Counted from the stretch's first letter, positions 27,610 through 36,117 are shown. The stretch is 64,000 nt of DNA from Psychroserpens sp041224425 (GCF_041224425.1 NZ_JBGFGL010000077.1:62001-126000); one strand, 5' to 3'. The notes: generated by a model from the letters alone, not told the origin. Made by a program: numbers and translations.

Positions 27610-28011
27610 TTTTGGGGTGTTTAGTAGTTCTAGGTGAAACAAAACTATACATTTTATTAAAAAAAACAACTTATTTTGAAGATTTTTTGTAAAATATTTT
27701 AACGCATGAAATGCATATTTCTTGGATAAAGTGCGTAAATACTAGATAAAATGCATTTTTTTACGATGAATAACAGATGTGTTTTTTTGAGTTTTTAAAA
27801 TCTGTTTTGTCAAAAAAAGTATGTAAAAATTGAATCTTGTATTTGAAAAAAGTTGTAGAAGACGTTATAATTTTCAAAATTAAATTTGATCATTTCACCG
27901 ATATTTTTTGCATGTCATTTCGGTTTGTCGGAGAATAAATACGTTAATAAGATATTTATGGTGTTATGAACTGATTGTTAGACATTTGGTTAATCTCAAA
28001 TACTTAACCTT
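27610..28011. other. 402-bp AT-rich divergent intergenic region
   Basis: No open gene is supported. It must hold promoters for the small exported protein (minus) and the intradiol-like protein (plus). Two short similar elements, GGATAAAGTGCGTAAATA and AGATAAAATGCATTTTTT (about 27723-27760), form a loose direct repeat. No clear consensus promoter was found. Confidence 0.4.
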
Positions 28012-28614
28012 ATGAAAACAGTTTTTTCTATTCTTATTTTATGTTTGTCCTTAGGAACTTCAGTCGCTCTTAAAGCTCAAAATTCTTCAGTTGATTTTAT
28101 CGAAGGAAGTCCAGTATACGATTACGATGAAACTACTATCTCGAATACCGCAACGATTCCTGGATACGAATCGAAAGAAAATCCAATCAAGATTACAGGT
28201 ACTATCTATTTAAGCGATGGAGTAACTCCAGCTAAAGATGTAGTGCTTTATATTGAACAACCAGATGAATACGGCGATTTCGATTTACGTTATCACAATG
28301 GAAAGCGTTACGTTCATAATAGAGGATGGGTAAAAACCGATGCTGATGGTACTTATACATTCTACACTTATATTCCTGGGAATAACAGACGTTTTAAAGA
28401 ATTGCAACAATTGTATCCAATTGTAAAAGCACCAGGAACTGATGATTATGAAATCACTTCCTTTTTATTTGAAGACGATCCGTATTTGTCAAAATCGTGT
28501 AGAAAGCGAATCGCTAAGCAAAATGATACAGACCGTATACTTAAGCCTGTCAAAAAAGGTGATGTTTTGATTGCTGAGCGAGATATTGTACTTCAGAAAG
28601 ATATTACCAAATAA
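28012..28614 (+). CDS. Intradiol dioxygenase-fold protein lacking metal ligands
   Basis: The 200-residue exported protein (signal peptide to about residue 22, KAQ) has the beta-sandwich of intradiol ring-cleavage dioxygenases: KITGTIYLSDGVTPAKDVVLYI, RGWVKTDADGTYTFYTYIPG and a C-terminal DIVLQKD strand. Aligned without gaps to the paralogue at 49632-50282, the ligand tyrosine before the histidines is Asn125, and the two iron histidines are Gln133 and Tyr135. At least three of four Fe(III) ligands are therefore missing, and ring cleavage is not expected. It may be a binding protein derived from the enzyme. The stop abuts the stop of the convergent M23 gene. Confidence 0.8.
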   Translation: MKTVFSILILCLSLGTSVALKAQNSSVDFIEGSPVYDYDETTISNTATIPGYESKENPIKITGTIYLSDGVTPAKDVVLYIEQPDEYGDFDLRYHNGKRYVHNRGWVKTDADGTYTFYTYIPGNNRRFKELQQLYPIVKAPGTDDYEITSFLFEDDPYLSKSCRKRIAKQNDTDRILKPVKKGDVLIAERDIVLQKDITK

Positions 28615-29529
28615 TTACTGTTCAATAACGAGTTTTTGACCTGGCTTGATCACCGAATTCCTATTAATTGCATTCGTCTTACAGATGGATGCAATAGAAA
28701 CGTTATTGCGTTGAGAAATTCGAGATAGGGTATCACCACGTTTTACAATATAGACCTTGCTTTGTTTTTGTAAACTAGCAATAGCATCTTCTTCGGTTAG
28801 CAAGGGTTGAATCTTACTTTGGCGTTTAGAATTGTGAACATAAGGCCGCGTCCATTTTTGAGTGATCCAGATATTTTTTGATCGGATGGTATTGTTATCA
28901 TCAAATTTGAAAAGGTATTCTGGATTAATGGAAATTCCTTTGTAGTTGATAACCAAATGTAAATGACTGCCTCTGGCATTTCCTGAAACACCACCTTTAC
29001 CAATATATTGTCCCTTTTTAATGGTATCATTTTCTTTGACACCATATTGAGAGAGATGTGCATACACTGTTTCAAGACCATTGTAATGACGAAGTACGAC
29101 GGTTCGACCATGACCTCTAGAATAGCGTGACATTCTCACGATACCATCAAACATGGCAAATAAACTATCACCTGTAACTAAATCAATATCAATTCCTTTG
29201 TGTGCTCTTCCACGTCTCCAGCCATAACGAGAAGTAACCACCTTATCTTTTTTTATAGGTGTGGCATACGTACTATCTTTAAAAGTCAGATGAATTGGAA
29301 ATATTACGACTTCTTCCTTGAACGGATTGTACACAGTATGATCCCAATGTGCAGCTTTAAGGTCTATGGGAAGAGTACTGTTTTCAATGATTTTTTCTGG
29401 TTGGATATCTAATTCTGTGCGCTCTATGATCTCAAATTCAAAGTCATCTACAACTTTAAGTTCAGGTTGTTTTTGGGAAAATACACTTAGTGAGGCTACA
29501 GTTAGGAGGCAGGTCAAGAGTGATTTCAT
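28615..29529 (-). CDS. M23 (LytM) peptidase with C-terminal LysM domain
   Basis: The 304-residue exported protein has a signal peptide (cut near residue 18, VFSQ), an M23 zinc peptidase domain in the middle and a LysM domain at the end. Catalytic pattern: HKGIDID (His and Asp ligands), YAHLS and HLHLVI (HxH). LysM is residues about 258-304 (KVYIVKRGDTLSRISQRNN ... KPGQKLVIEQ) and binds peptidoglycan. It acts in the periplasm, cutting cross-links during growth or division, or activating amidases; the intact motif suggests a real enzyme. Similar M23-LysM proteins are common in flavobacteria. It stands alone, diverging from the EF-G-like gene. Confidence 0.92.
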   Translation of the reverse strand: MKSLLTCLLTVASLSVFSQKQPELKVVDDFEFEIIERTELDIQPEKIIENSTLPIDLKAAHWDHTVYNPFKEEVVIFPIHLTFKDSTYATPIKKDKVVTSRYGWRRGRAHKGIDIDLVTGDSLFAMFDGIVRMSRYSRGHGRTVVLRHYNGLETVYAHLSQYGVKENDTIKKGQYIGKGGVSGNARGSHLHLVINYKGISINPEYLFKFDDNNTIRSKNIWITQKWTRPYVHNSKRQSKIQPLLTEEDAIASLQKQSKVYIVKRGDTLSRISQRNNVSIASICKTNAINRNSVIKPGQKLVIEQ

Positions 29530-29683
29530 AAATGTAATTAATGCTACTAATTTTTTTTGATTGCCGAATATAATGATAAAAAACGAAAAAACTGTTAATG
29601 TATTGTTAGTGACGACCTAACTGTATTGTTTGATTTGTTTTGAAGCTCAAAAAATCTTTTCAAAACCTAACGAAAGTCATGTT

Positions 29684-29710
29684 TTGTCCGCATTGCATTT
29701 CGTATCTTTA
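29684..29710 (+). promoter_or_regulatory. Candidate promoter of the EF-G-like gene
   Basis: TTG at 29684-29686 and TATCTTTA at 29703-29710, a one-mismatch fit to the Bacteroidota TTG / TAnnTTTG consensus with 16-bp spacing, slightly short of the usual 17-23. Inference only. Confidence 0.3.
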
Positions 29711-29718
29711 ATACTGTT

Positions 29719-29734
29719 AATGCTTCAAAGCATT
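29719..29734. promoter_or_regulatory. Perfect palindrome AATGCTT-CA-AAGCATT
   Basis: Seven-bp arms around 2 nt, just downstream of the candidate promoter. It could be an operator at the transcription start, or a hairpin in the 5' leader. Confidence 0.35.
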
Positions 29735-29763
29735 TGCGTTTATTTTCACTTCTTATTTTTTGT

Positions 29764-29862
29764 ATGATGTATTCCTATTTACATATCAGAACGCCAACTC
29801 GGCAAGACAAGGAATCTCATATGTCTTCTAACTTCAAAATTTTATCACATGAAAGTATTTGA
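29764..29862 (+). other. Possible 32-codon leader frame overlapping the EF-G-like start
   Basis: A frame from ATG 29764 (second ATG at 29767) runs to TGA 29860-29862, overlapping the first 14 bases of the EF-G-like gene in another frame. Translation of it could couple to, or compete with, the downstream start. No support beyond the open frame. Confidence 0.2.
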
Positions 29863-31969
29863 TAACAAACACATTAAAAACGTGGCCTTTGTAGGAGCCC
29901 ATCGCTCTGGAAAGACCACTTTGTCTGAAACCATGCTCTTTGAGGCTGGACTTATTAACAGACGTGGTACTGTAGAGCAACAAAATACCGTATCAGACTA
30001 TCATGAATTTGAGCACCAACGTGGTGCTTCCGTTTTTGCGACGCCTTTGCATACAGAATGGCGTAACTATAAAATAAATATTATTGACACACCTGGATTA
30101 GATGATTTTATTGGTGAAATCATGTCGTCTATTCGTGTGGCTGACACCATTGTAACGGTTATAAATGCAAAACATGGAGCAGATATTGGTACAGAAATTA
30201 TTTGGAATTACGTTGATCGTTATCATAAGCCAACTTTATTTGTTATCAATAAAATTGATAGTGAGAAAGCTAACTATGAGGCTAGTGTTAATAGTTTGAA
30301 AGAGCTCGTTGGTAATAATGCTGTTTTAATTCAATATCCAAAAAAGATTGATGGTGCACAATGTATTATTGATGTCCTTAAAATGAAATGTTACAAGTTC
30401 GGACCAGAAGGTGGTAAGCCAGAAAAGTTGCCAATTCCAGAGGATGAAATAGATTATGCCAATCAACTACATAATGAATTGGTAGAAAAAGCTGCTGAAA
30501 ATGATGAAGCCTTAATGGAGCTTTATTTTGAAAAAGGAACCTTGAATGAAGACGAAATGCGACAAGGCATTAAACTCGGCATGTTGAACCATGATTTGTT
30601 CCCTGTATTTTGTGTATCAGCTTTAAATGATATGGGAACGGGTCGACTTATGGGCTTTATTGATAATGTGGCTCCAGCTGCTGCCGATTTAAAACCCGAA
30701 CAAACCTTGGAAGGAGATTTAGTCTCTCCTAAAGTCGATGCCGATGCGTCTTTATTCATCTTCAAAACCATTTACCAACCAAACTTAGGACAGCTGACCT
30801 TCTTTAAGGTCATGTCTGGAGAAGTGCATGTTAACGATAAACTTTATAATACCAGAACAGGAGAACAAGAAAGCATCAATCAGCTCTTTATTATGGATGG
30901 GAAGGAAAAACATGCAGTTAATAAACTTACTGTAGGTGATATAGGAGCAACTACAAAATTAAAGTTCACAGATACTAATGACACTTTAGCTACTAAAGCT
31001 GAAAGTGGTACTATCAAACCGATTAAGTTTCCACAGCCAAGATTAGTAAAATCCGTGAGCGCCAATTCTTCTACAGAAGAAGAGCGATTAAGTGACGCCT
31101 TAAAGCGTATCCACAGCCAAGATTTAACGGTCGATATTAGCTATAATAATGAAACCAAACAAACCTTAGTTGGAACACAAGGAGAATTACATCTAGCGAC
31201 AATTACTTGGATTTTGGAACATATCTATAATGTGGAACCAAAGTTTGAAACTCCAAAAATTTCCTATCGAGAAACCATTCAACGTAGTGCTACGGCTAAT
31301 TACAGACATAAAAAGCAGAGTGGTGGTTCAGGTCAATTCGGACAAGTACATTTAAAAATTGAGCCATATTATGAAGGTATGCCAGAACCTGAAGGCTTTT
31401 CCATAAGAGGACGAGAAGAAATTGATTTGCCTTGGGAAGGTAAACTGGTCTTTTATAATTGCATCGTTGGTGGTGTGATTGATCAGCGTTATTTGCCTTC
31501 AATTATGAAAGGTATTTTGGAAGTCATGGAATCTGGACCATTGACTAACTCCTATATCAGAGATATCAGAGTTATGGTTTATGATGGTAAGATGCATGCT
31601 GTAGATTCCAATGATATTTCATTTAAGATTGCTGGAGCACATGCCTTTAAGGAAGCCTTTTTAAATGCGAATCCAAAACTATTGGAACCAACAGAACTTA
31701 TGTCGCTTCGGGTTCCGGAAGCTATGGTTGGAAATGTGATGACCGAATTACAAAGCCGTCGTGCTATCATTCAGGGAATCGATTCTGAAGCCCATTATCA
31801 AATTTTAAAGTGTGTGATTCCAACAGCTGAATTAAGTGATTTTTCAAGTCAGTTGCGTTCGGCCACTCAAGGTCGTGCGACCTATAGTGCAAAATTTGAA
31901 GGCTATAACGCCGTGCCAAACCACATTCAAAAAGAACTTATAGAAAAACAACAAACAATAACCGTATAA
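29849..31969 (+). CDS. Elongation factor G-like GTPase (EF-G paralogue)
   Basis: The 706-residue protein has the five-domain EF-G layout. The P-loop is GAHRSGKT (16-23), switch I has the HQRGASV segment, G3 is DTPGL (80-84) and G4 is NKID (134-137). The region around RETIQRSATANYRHKKQSGGSGQFGQV is the domain IV start, and the late LRSATQGRATYSAKFEGY the domain V end. The His after DTPG that helps GTP hydrolysis in EF-G/EF-Tu is Leu84 here, as in divergent EF-G-like proteins, so it is not the housekeeping fusA. Bacteroidota commonly carry such a paralogue; its ribosomal role is unclear. A small helical gene follows 12 bp later. Confidence 0.9.
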   Translation: MKVFDNKHIKNVAFVGAHRSGKTTLSETMLFEAGLINRRGTVEQQNTVSDYHEFEHQRGASVFATPLHTEWRNYKINIIDTPGLDDFIGEIMSSIRVADTIVTVINAKHGADIGTEIIWNYVDRYHKPTLFVINKIDSEKANYEASVNSLKELVGNNAVLIQYPKKIDGAQCIIDVLKMKCYKFGPEGGKPEKLPIPEDEIDYANQLHNELVEKAAENDEALMELYFEKGTLNEDEMRQGIKLGMLNHDLFPVFCVSALNDMGTGRLMGFIDNVAPAAADLKPEQTLEGDLVSPKVDADASLFIFKTIYQPNLGQLTFFKVMSGEVHVNDKLYNTRTGEQESINQLFIMDGKEKHAVNKLTVGDIGATTKLKFTDTNDTLATKAESGTIKPIKFPQPRLVKSVSANSSTEEERLSDALKRIHSQDLTVDISYNNETKQTLVGTQGELHLATITWILEHIYNVEPKFETPKISYRETIQRSATANYRHKKQSGGSGQFGQVHLKIEPYYEGMPEPEGFSIRGREEIDLPWEGKLVFYNCIVGGVIDQRYLPSIMKGILEVMESGPLTNSYIRDIRVMVYDGKMHAVDSNDISFKIAGAHAFKEAFLNANPKLLEPTELMSLRVPEAMVGNVMTELQSRRAIIQGIDSEAHYQILKCVIPTAELSDFSSQLRSATQGRATYSAKFEGYNAVPNHIQKELIEKQQTITV

Positions 31970-31981
31970 AAACTAAACGAT

Positions 31982-32362
31982 ATGCAAAGTAAAGTCATGT
32001 ATTTAAGCGATTTGAGATTTAATGTTGAAACCTGGAAACGTGAGCTTCAGTTTCATTTCAATGAAATGGATACGTTTCAGGAAAAATTAGAGGAAATCGC
32101 AAGTAGAGAACAAGATCCAATGGTGATGATCAAATTGGAAAATTTCCAAAACCGCATTATGATTGAAAAAGATGCCATTTCAAAATTAAAACATCGTTGC
32201 CGAAATAAATTGGCAAACTTAAATCGTGTGGATTTGAATGAAAACATTACTGGGCGTTTCCAAAACGAACAACACACATTGAAAGAAGATATGCGTACTT
32301 ATATTAAATTACATTATGACCTCAAAGAGGAGATGATGGATTATTTTTTAGAAGTACTCTAA
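31982..32362 (+). CDS. Small helical cytoplasmic protein downstream of the EF-G-like gene
   Basis: This 126-residue protein has no signal peptide or membrane segment. It is almost entirely predicted helical, with charged heptad-like stretches (VETWKRELQFHFNEMDTFQEKLEEIA, LKEDMRTYIKLHYDLKEEMMDYF), suggesting a helical bundle. No family recognised. The 12-bp gap implies cotranscription with the EF-G paralogue, which makes a role in the same process a reasonable guess. A terminator follows. Confidence 0.65.
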   Translation: MQSKVMYLSDLRFNVETWKRELQFHFNEMDTFQEKLEEIASREQDPMVMIKLENFQNRIMIEKDAISKLKHRCRNKLANLNRVDLNENITGRFQNEQHTLKEDMRTYIKLHYDLKEEMMDYFLEVL

Positions 32363-32385
32363 TTGGGTTTATTTTTTATGATTCG

Positions 32386-32419
32386 AAAAGCCACAGGTTT
32401 GAGGGACTTGTGGCTTTTT
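32386..32419. terminator. Bidirectional terminator between converging genes
   Basis: 10-bp stem AAAAGCCACA / TGTGGCTTTT with a 13-nt loop and T run. It ends the EF-G operon, and its A-rich left arm serves the minus-strand endonuclease gene, whose stop codon (32418-32420) overlaps it. Confidence 0.88.
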
Positions 32420-33458
32420 AATTATACATTCTCAATGCTAAGGTCGCATCTATAATGAATGGGTTGTCATTACCTTGTAGTAGTTTAATAGCGTTATTTC
32501 TGTCCATTTCTTCTTGGTCAACTGGATCATCTTGATGCCATTGTAAGAGTGTGGTTATCATGGCATCAAAGAAAGCTGTATCGGCATAAGAAAGATAGGT
32601 ATTTTGATTTGTAGGATGGTAAATGGCGTAGAAATAAAAAATGGCTCTGGCGATATCTCCTTTTTTGTCTTCCCTAGGTTCAAAACTGCATTGCTGACTC
32701 GCTTGAAGCGTTGCATAAACAGCATCATTATCTTTTTCAGCATACTTATCAATATCTACTGTGGGAATGGTATTAAGCTCTTGATTGAGATAAAACCAAG
32801 ACTCGGTATCAGTATCTACATTATCATTAAACGGACAATTACTACGTGAGGAATTCACTTCGATTCGGCATGGGAAAATATTGAACATATCGCTTCTTGC
32901 TGGTTCATCACCAGCTCCCATACTTTGTGGAAAGGCATGTTCGGTATTGATACCCATGTTCAAGGCATGTGTACTCGGATCAGGATCTGAAGAATAATCC
33001 ATGATAATAGTAAACTCTGAATAGATGCCTTTGAGTTCTTGGGTACTTGAATTAACATCAATAGAACCATATAAAGCATCTCTAGCTGGTCCGTAACCAA
33101 GGGTTTGATCTGGTGTATAGTTATTTTGAATGCAGAGTAAAAATTCATTTAAGGTTGTAGCTGTCGGACAAATAAGTACAGTGGCATTGGTTGAAATAGC
33201 ATGCCAACGTGTGCCATCAAAAACGTTTAATCTGTTGGTGTCTGTGTTGTAAATGACCAAGCCAGCACTTGAAGTACTAACTGAAATATTATCACGCTCA
33301 ACACTGGTCATTCTAGGAGGTAAAACACCTTGAGACGTACTTGAAATATCAAGAGCAGCAGAGGCATCTGGATTAGAGGTATTAACACCAACTTGTGAAT
33401 AGAGTTGAAGGCCCAACAACAAGAACACAGTCAAATATAAGGATGCATTCTTTCTCAT
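32418..33458 (-). CDS. Secreted endonuclease I family nuclease with surface-type N-terminal module
   Basis: The 346-residue protein has a signal peptide (cut near residue 22, LYSQ). The N-terminal module (about 22-95) is typical of Bacteroidota exported proteins: VGVNTSNPDASAALDIS, LPPRMTSVERDNI, LVIYNTDTNRLNVFDGTRWHAI. An endonuclease I domain follows (about 100-346) with the core NTEHAFPQSMG and DMFNIFPCRIEVNSSRSN, the His-Asn type metal nuclease motif, so it should cut DNA non-specifically outside the cytoplasm. It overlaps the lamin-tail gene by 4 bp (ATGA), and that protein has the same N-terminal module. No T9SS sorting domain is seen. Confidence 0.88.
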   Translation of the reverse strand: MRKNASLYLTVFLLLGLQLYSQVGVNTSNPDASAALDISSTSQGVLPPRMTSVERDNISVSTSSAGLVIYNTDTNRLNVFDGTRWHAISTNATVLICPTATTLNEFLLCIQNNYTPDQTLGYGPARDALYGSIDVNSSTQELKGIYSEFTIIMDYSSDPDPSTHALNMGINTEHAFPQSMGAGDEPARSDMFNIFPCRIEVNSSRSNCPFNDNVDTDTESWFYLNQELNTIPTVDIDKYAEKDNDAVYATLQASQQCSFEPREDKKGDIARAIFYFYAIYHPTNQNTYLSYADTAFFDAMITTLLQWHQDDPVDQEEMDRNNAIKLLQGNDNPFIIDATLALRMYN

Positions 33459-34504
33459 AAGCTATTGGCGGATCCTTTTGTATTAGCATTGGCGTTGGAA
33501 GTCCATCCATTGGCATTGGTACGTTCAATAGAGCCATTAGCAGTTGTTGAGGAAGTTTCTGAAAGACCAATATCTGAGCTTGCCGTTCCGATCGCAATAG
33601 AAGTTGCAGCTGTAAAAGCGCCTTCATAGCTAATGAATTCAATTAAACCGGATGGACCACTTAAAGCAATGCCATCTGGTGCACCATTTTGAATGGACAC
33701 ATCCCAAACATAATAACAATTGGAGCCATCACAAGTTTGGGTCATGTTATCCAGAGTTTCTGAATTGTAATCCGTTTGGTCTGTCCCATTGTATAAGACA
33801 ACACTGTACAATGACAAATCACTAGGCTGATTGGCTAGATTTTCGGTAATTCTAATTTCAATAAATTCGTTGACATCGGTTCCAGAATTATCATAATGAA
33901 ACTCATTGATTCTAGCAACGTTAGAGGTACTTCCAACAGGACCATTATAACTGCTTTTTACTTCAGAACCAACCAAGGCTCCTGTTTGCGCTACAGGAGT
34001 AACTCCAAAAGATAGATATTTACCATTATCGGTTGCAGTAATGGTATAATTTAAATTGGTTTCAGAAGTTATTTGTGTTTCATTGGTTCCTGAAGCATCA
34101 TCAGCACGATACCATTGAAATAAGGACGTGCCTTCCAAATCTCCTTCATTGTCTACATAATCATAAGTTCCTGTAATGGTATTACCAATACTGAAAGTGC
34201 CACTTATGTTTAGATTAGTAGCTACAGGAACTGTGTTTGTAGTTGGACAATAAATGTTTTCCCATTCCGTCCCATTATATACCTGAAGGCATTGTTGAGA
34301 TCCTTCAATAAGATAAATCAGTAATCCAGTAGCTGGATTGGTAATGCTGTTTCGCTGTGATAAATTCATTCGAGGTAATAGCAAACCACCTTCTGTAGAA
34401 CTAATATCCAATATAGCAGAAGGATCTGGTGTTGAAGTTCCAATTCCGACTTGGGCATAAGAGAATTGAACGAATAGAAATACGAAAACTAAATACTTAT
34501 TCAA
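33455..34504 (-). CDS. Exported lamin-tail-domain protein
   Basis: The 349-residue protein has a signal peptide (cut near residue 18, SYAQ) and an N-terminal module like that of the neighbouring nuclease (VGIGTSTPDPSAILDIS, LLPRMNLSQRNSI). A bacterial Ig-like domain follows (about 95-200; IGNTITGTYDYVDNEGDLEG, FQWYRADD). The C-terminal lamin-tail domain (about 203-349) is marked by ARINEFHYDNSGTDVNEFIEI and YSVVLYNG. In bacteria, lamin-tail domains occur with secreted nucleases and other hydrolases. The translational coupling to the endonuclease gene suggests that the two work together, perhaps in DNA uptake or biofilm DNA use; this is inference. Confidence 0.82.
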   Translation of the reverse strand: MNKYLVFVFLFVQFSYAQVGIGTSTPDPSAILDISSTEGGLLLPRMNLSQRNSITNPATGLLIYLIEGSQQCLQVYNGTEWENIYCPTTNTVPVATNLNISGTFSIGNTITGTYDYVDNEGDLEGTSLFQWYRADDASGTNETQITSETNLNYTITATDNGKYLSFGVTPVAQTGALVGSEVKSSYNGPVGSTSNVARINEFHYDNSGTDVNEFIEIRITENLANQPSDLSLYSVVLYNGTDQTDYNSETLDNMTQTCDGSNCYYVWDVSIQNGAPDGIALSGPSGLIEFISYEGAFTAATSIAIGTASSDIGLSETSSTTANGSIERTNANGWTSNANANTKGSANSL

Positions 34505-34627
34505 ACGTAAAAGGGATTACGAGCAAATATAAATAGACAGGTGTTTTTAAGAATAACGAGCAGTTTATCTGAGCAGAAAATCCGATGAATCGTTAGCGTA
34601 TAGAACATAGTCTACGGAATCAAAAAT

Positions 34628-34658
34628 AAAAAAGGCCATTTAAAAAATGACCTTTCAA
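34628..34658 (-). terminator. Terminator after the TonB-like gene
   Basis: Read on the minus strand: stem AAAGGTCATTT / AAATGGCCTTT (one G-T pair) with a T tail, 22-52 bp beyond the stop of the gene at 34680. Confidence 0.7.
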
Positions 34659-34679
34659 AATAGATGATGATATGATGTT

Positions 34680-35471
34680 TTAGCACCCTAAAATTCCATA
34701 AGAAATGACCAATTCCTGATCGACATTTTCATTGTTGCTATTTTTTGCAGGAATCCATTTACCAGGAGTGGATTCAATAAGTTTCATCATGGTTTGGTCA
34801 ATATCAGCGTAGCCTGAAGTGCTATCTAATCTGACATTTTTGATCGTTCCATTTTTTGAAACTGTAAAGAATAGTTTTGCAGCTTTAAGATCATGCTTAC
34901 TAGTATTAGCAGTAAGATGCAGACTATTTTGCTTTAAATAGGAGAGAAGTGCCTCATCACCTTCAGCATATTTGGCTTGTGTTTCAGGAACTATGGTCAT
35001 GTGAGGTGATCGATAATTGTGTTGTAATTTCCCTGTTTCAGGATTCTTTTCCTCATAATCGACACGGAACGCGAAATTGGTTGAAAATCCAGCCGTTTTT
35101 AAAAATGCTTTTTGTGCTTCGTTAAAACTCATTGTGGAACCGAAGATACTTTCTTCTGTATATTGTTCATCAACAAAATAACTCAGTTTTGTCGATTGTA
35201 TACTGACAATGTCTTTCATAACGTCTTCATCAATAAAGGAAGCAATAGTTGTGGCTTTATCGATTTCAGATTTGGTAATTGGAGAAAAACGTGTGCCCAC
35301 GTGATAAGCAAAATCAGGATTGGCTTCAGGAATTACCATATTCTGGTCTAAATTTGCCAAGGTATCATTGGAAGGATTTGATACCGATTCGGTTGTTGTG
35401 TTGAAATAAACCAAGCTACCAACAGTAATGGTGAAAATTACGGTTGCGATAATAAGTGTTTGTTTTTTCAT
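34680..35471 (-). CDS. TonB C-terminal-like protein
   Basis: The protein has 263 residues from ATG 35471, chosen because a membrane-anchoring segment begins there (KKQTLIIATVIFTITVGSLVYF); 16 codons upstream are open but hydrophilic. The C-terminal ~70 residues resemble the TonB C-terminal domain: AAKLFFTVSKNGTIKNVRLDSTSGYADID followed by TPGKWIPAKNSNNENVDQELVISYG. The middle region lacks the usual proline-rich linker, and no exbB/exbD genes are near, so it may not be a true energy transducer. The single N-terminal helix places it in the inner membrane facing the periplasm. Confidence 0.72.
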   Translation of the reverse strand: MKKQTLIIATVIFTITVGSLVYFNTTTESVSNPSNDTLANLDQNMVIPEANPDFAYHVGTRFSPITKSEIDKATTIASFIDEDVMKDIVSIQSTKLSYFVDEQYTEESIFGSTMSFNEAQKAFLKTAGFSTNFAFRVDYEEKNPETGKLQHNYRSPHMTIVPETQAKYAEGDEALLSYLKQNSLHLTANTSKHDLKAAKLFFTVSKNGTIKNVRLDSTSGYADIDQTMMKLIESTPGKWIPAKNSNNENVDQELVISYGILGC

Positions 35472-35664
35472 GATGAATAGATTTTTTGATTCAGATGCTA
35501 AACTAAAGGCATAATCCATTCAGAGTGTCAAACCGATGTCAAAAAAGTGTCAAAAGTTTGTCAATAAAGCAATTTTAATAAGTAATTAATTGATTTTCAG
35601 TTGTTTTAAACTAAAAACGATGAAATCAAAAATCGCATGAAAATGGAGACTTTAAGCTAAAATT

Positions 35665-36117
35665 TTAGATAAATGTATCGTCCTTAGTCTGATTTGAGGT
35701 CGTCGGATCATCGGTATACGGTGTTTTTTCCAGTCCTGCAGAATCTACACCAGTAAATTTCAATATTTCATTGTAACTGGTGATGTGTTCAATACGATTT
35801 TCTTCCATGACAATGGCGCCTTTCAAGGCTTCAGGATTATTGGCCAGAATCTTAACGAGACTTTCCTCGGAATAGTCTGTAGTGGCGTTAAACTCCTTAA
35901 TCCAATTGGAATGCATCAAATCCTTTAAACTCACACCTAAGCGTATGGCAATATCATGCCATTGGGTGTCTGTAGGCATGGTTTTAGTGATATCGATAGA
36001 TAATACTTTCTTTTCTAATGATTTTAAATAGACATCTAATTGCTTTGTAAAGGAAGTCTCTCCAGCATAGATACAAATAAGTTGATTTGTTGGTGTGTTA
36101 AACATCATATCGTCCAT
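35665..36117 (-). CDS. ArsC/Spx-like thioredoxin-fold protein
   Basis: This 150-residue soluble protein matches the ArsC-like thioredoxin fold: N-terminal strand LICIYAGETSFTKQLDVYL (no Cys at the active position), VLSIDITKTMPTDTQWHDIAIRLG, then a helix-strand segment EALKGAIVMEENRIEHI. Flavobacteria often carry such arsenate reductase-like proteins without catalytic cysteines. The function is unknown; arsenate reduction is unlikely here because the N-terminal Cys is missing. The start could be Met4 or Met5 instead of Met1. Confidence 0.6.
   Translation of the reverse strand: MDDMMFNTPTNQLICIYAGETSFTKQLDVYLKSLEKKVLSIDITKTMPTDTQWHDIAIRLGVSLKDLMHSNWIKEFNATTDYSEESLVKILANNPEALKGAIVMEENRIEHITSYNEILKFTGVDSAGLEKTPYTDDPTTSNQTKDDTFI

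Larger units (their letters stand above)
29530..29848. other. 319-bp leader region of the EF-G-like gene
   Basis: No full gene is present. It holds a -7-like TATCTTTA (29703-29710) with an upstream TTG (29684-29686; 16-bp spacing). A 16-bp hairpin-forming palindrome follows at 29719-29734. A possible short leader frame lies at 29764-29862. The promoter and palindrome positions fit a regulated start near 29715. Confidence 0.4.
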
